Shown piece after piece: positions 62,430 to 64,000 of a stretch of DNA of 64,000 nt. Position numbers and translations under genes: made by a program. Within the stretch, counting starts at the first letter, position 1. Every line of letters starts with the position of its first letter. The stretch is from Brevibacillus brevis NBRC 100599. GTDB lineage: Bacteria > Bacillota > Bacilli > Brevibacillales > Brevibacillaceae. The stretch is from assembly GCF_000010165.1 (NCBI RefSeq), contig NC_012491.1:6200001-6264000 (forward strand), written 5' to 3'. The notes under the pieces were generated by a model. The model had not been told where the DNA came from and did no database searches. It saw only the letters and a program-made list of their open reading frames with translations.

Positions 62430-63136
62430 CCAGGCTGGCCTCCCATGCCGGGATTACGTAATGTATAACCCAAACCACGCCGCGTGATAATGTACTTCGG
62501 CTGACTTGGATCATCCTCGATTTTTTCACGCAAACGACGGATGGTCACATCTACCGTCCGCACATCGCCAAAATAGTCAAATCCCCAGACCGACTGCAGG
62601 AGATGCTCTCTCGTCAATACTTGTCCTTGATGGCGAGCGAGGTACACCAGCAGCTCAAACTCACGGTGCGTCAGCTCTAATGCTTCTCCCACCTTTTCGA
62701 CGGTATACGAGTTCAAATCGATTTCCAGCTCATGCACGCGCAGTACATGCTGGCTATCCTTCTCTTCCACTTTCGAGCGGTTACGGCGTAAATGTGCCTT
62801 TACACGGGCTACCAGCTCACGCGTACTAAATGGCTTTGTCACATAATCGTCCGCGCCCAATTCCAGCCCGAGTACTTTATCCAATTCAGAGTCTTTGGCA
62901 GTCAGCATGATGATCGGAACATCATACGTTTGGCGAACGGTTCGGCATACGTCCATTCCGTCTCTGCCCGGAAGCATAACATCTAATAAAATCAGATCCG
63001 GTCGCTCATCCTTGACCACGACAAGTGCCTCATCACCATCGTAGGCACATACAACCTGATATCCTTCTTTTTCAAACGTGAATTTCAAAATATCTGCAAT
63101 CGGTTTTTCATCGTCAACTACGAGGAGTTTTGCCAT
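62426..63136 (-). CDS. walR: Essential cell-wall response regulator WalR
   Basis: 236 residues. Receiver with [23 protein letters not shown], acceptor Asp52 in [13 protein letters not shown] and Lys in [12 protein letters not shown]. OmpR-type winged helix with [31 protein letters not shown] and [17 protein letters not shown]. Controls autolysin genes such as the peptidase located upstream. The ATG at 63136 follows AAAAAGGAGGG; the longer frame to 63331 has no site. Confidence 0.97.
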   Translation of the reverse strand: MAKLLVVDDEKPIADILKFTFEKEGYQVVCAYDGDEALVVVKDERPDLILLDVMLPGRDGMDVCRTVRQTYDVPIIMLTAKDSELDKVLGLELGADDYVTKPFSTRELVARVKAHLRRNRSKVEEKDSQHVLRVHELEIDLNSYTVEKVGEALELTHREFELLVYLARHQGQVLTREHLLQSVWGFDYFGDVRTVDVTIRRLREKIEDDPSQPKYIITRRGLGYTLRNPGMGGQPG

Positions 63137-63291
63137 CCTGCGCCCTCCTTTTTCTGTAAGTACGTGTTCAACAATCTTTTGTTTCCTCTCAAACTGCCTC
63201 TTCAAGGATTCCACTTCGACCGTCACTATTCCTCTACAATACACCATGTATGCCACGTAAAGAAGGGCTTGGCATTCAATCCCTGCCAGCA

Positions 63292-63328
63292 AAAAAAGGG
63301 CCCCTCCTAAGAGTTGCCCTTTCCTATC
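63292..63328 (-). terminator. Terminator of the M23 peptidase gene
   Basis: On the minus strand AAAGGGCAACTC pairs with the GAGGGGCCCTTT side (one bulge) and is followed by TTTTTTT. It separates the peptidase gene from walR. Confidence 0.85.
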
Positions 63329-63342
63329 CATAAATTACTAGT

Positions 63343-64000
63343 CTATTTTAAGTAACGAATTGGGTTTTGATTTCGTCCATTCTGTAGAACCTCAAAATGC
63401 AGGTGGACGCCGGTCGATTGCCCAGTAGAACCCTTTACGCCGATTTTCTTTCCTTGGCTAACAACATCGCCGGCCTTCACATTAATAACGCTCATGTGAC
63501 CGTACAATGTCTTCATTCCATTGCCGTGGTCGATGATAACCGATTTTCCATAGTCACCATTCCAACCAGCGAATGTGACACGTCCATTGTCTGCCGCCAT
63601 GACAGAACCAGCACCGGCAATATCAATCCCTTTATGCATGCTTCCCCAGCGTTGTCCGAAGCCGCTGCTAATATAACCGCTAGCAGGCCAGCTCAAACGA
63701 CCTGTACCGCGCGATGGGATAACTTTTGTACCGCGCTCCATAATTTGGGTTACAGGCTGCACAGTTACATCTTGTTTGATGACTTTGCGATTAACGACTT
63801 GTCCATTTTCTTTCACAACTTCGTACTTAACTGTTTTACTGCCGTTTTTACCTTCTTGTACGACCTTCGTTTCGCCTTTAGGAACCTTGTCATTGTTTTT
63901 AATTTGGGTATTAAAAGCAATAACCTCTTGCTGATCTACTTCTTCTTTGACTTGTACAGTAACCAGTGGACGCACTGCGGTTACATTGATTTCTTGTCCT
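63343..64000 (-). CDS. G5-domain M23 cell-wall endopeptidase (cut by window edge)
   Basis: The frame stays open to the right edge, giving at least 219 residues. A G5 domain (VTVQVKEEVDQQEVIAFNTQIKNNDKVPKGETKVVQEGKNGSKTVKYEVVKENGQVVNRK) precedes an M23/LytM peptidase domain with zinc ligands MHKGIDIAG (HxxxD) and STGVHLHFEV (HxH). It cuts peptidoglycan cross-links. The N-terminus, probably signal peptide and LysM repeats, is outside the window. Peptidases of this kind upstream of walR are usual in Brevibacillus and are likely under WalR control (inference). Confidence 0.93.
   Translation of the reverse strand, partial: GQEINVTAVRPLVTVQVKEEVDQQEVIAFNTQIKNNDKVPKGETKVVQEGKNGSKTVKYEVVKENGQVVNRKVIKQDVTVQPVTQIMERGTKVIPSRGTGRLSWPASGYISSGFGQRWGSMHKGIDIAGAGSVMAADNGRVTFAGWNGDYGKSVIIDHGNGMKTLYGHMSVINVKAGDVVSQGKKIGVKGSTGQSTGVHLHFEVLQNGRNQNPIRYLK

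Noticed and set aside
1-64000. CRISPR arrays, tRNA or rRNA genes, riboswitches
   Set aside because: No regularly spaced repeats, cloverleaf-like or conserved rRNA sequences were seen, and no leader matched a riboswitch pattern I could recognise by eye.

Overview
The window looks like a chromosome segment of a Brevibacillus-type Firmicute (Paenibacillaceae). The right end, from about 54.5 kb to 64 kb, is the conserved block rlmH - yyzF - htrA-like protease - walJ - walI - walH - walK - walR, followed by a G5/M23 cell-wall peptidase. This block normally lies near the replication origin of Bacillales. Further signs of Brevibacillus are an acetolactate decarboxylase with a signal peptide (the secreted enzyme described from Bacillus brevis), an S-layer-homology protein and spore-surface-type genes. 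No tRNA, rRNA or CRISPR array was seen.

Layout. 0-2.1 kb: start of cysI and all of cysJ (sulfite reductase). 2.2-5.4 kb: a giant hybrid sensor kinase. 5.5-10.8 kb: accessory single genes (methyltransferase, CsxC-like protein with a decayed copy beside it, an R2K-type ATP-grasp with a small partner, an XRE regulator divergent from an SDR protein). 10.9-12.6 kb: an IS1182-family element that sits inside the hairpin of a former transcription terminator, with a 6-bp target duplication. 12.6-13.2 kb: a TMEM175-type channel. 13.4-23.9 kb: a complete Ter (tellurite/stress) island with TerB, the four-gene nucleoside-like biosynthetic arm (C-C bond lyase, PRTase, StiP/PELOTA, HAD), three single TerD proteins, a two-domain TerD/TerA-like protein, TerC and an ATP-grasp ligase. 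24.4-25.5 kb: an SLH protein whose signal peptide is out of frame with the mature part. 25.7-30.0 kb: a second giant hybrid kinase, paralogous to the first, convergent with a SAPR-type response regulator.

30-54.5 kb is accessory DNA: regulator/enzyme pairs (HxlR with a quinone-oxidoreductase-like protein, an XRE regulator with an MFS-carboxymuconolactone decarboxylase-amidohydrolase operon, ArsR with MFS), a two-component system next to an S41 protease, a chemoreceptor followed by secreted acetolactate decarboxylase, and a run of small genes of immunity-like families (DUF4303, DUF4375, DUF2785 and others) with several pseudogenes.

The most notable signal is that the 3' end of rlmH, around its stop codon, is repeated in the same orientation at 53.1 kb (21/22 identical) and 32.95 kb (27/31 identical), with two more diverged relatives at 51.0 and 46.3 kb. 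This is the pattern left by site-specific cassettes that insert at the end of rlmH, as staphylococcal SCC elements do. No recombinase gene is present in the window, so the idea of stacked SCC-like cassettes, or their remains, in this genus is an inference from the repeats and the accessory gene content between them.
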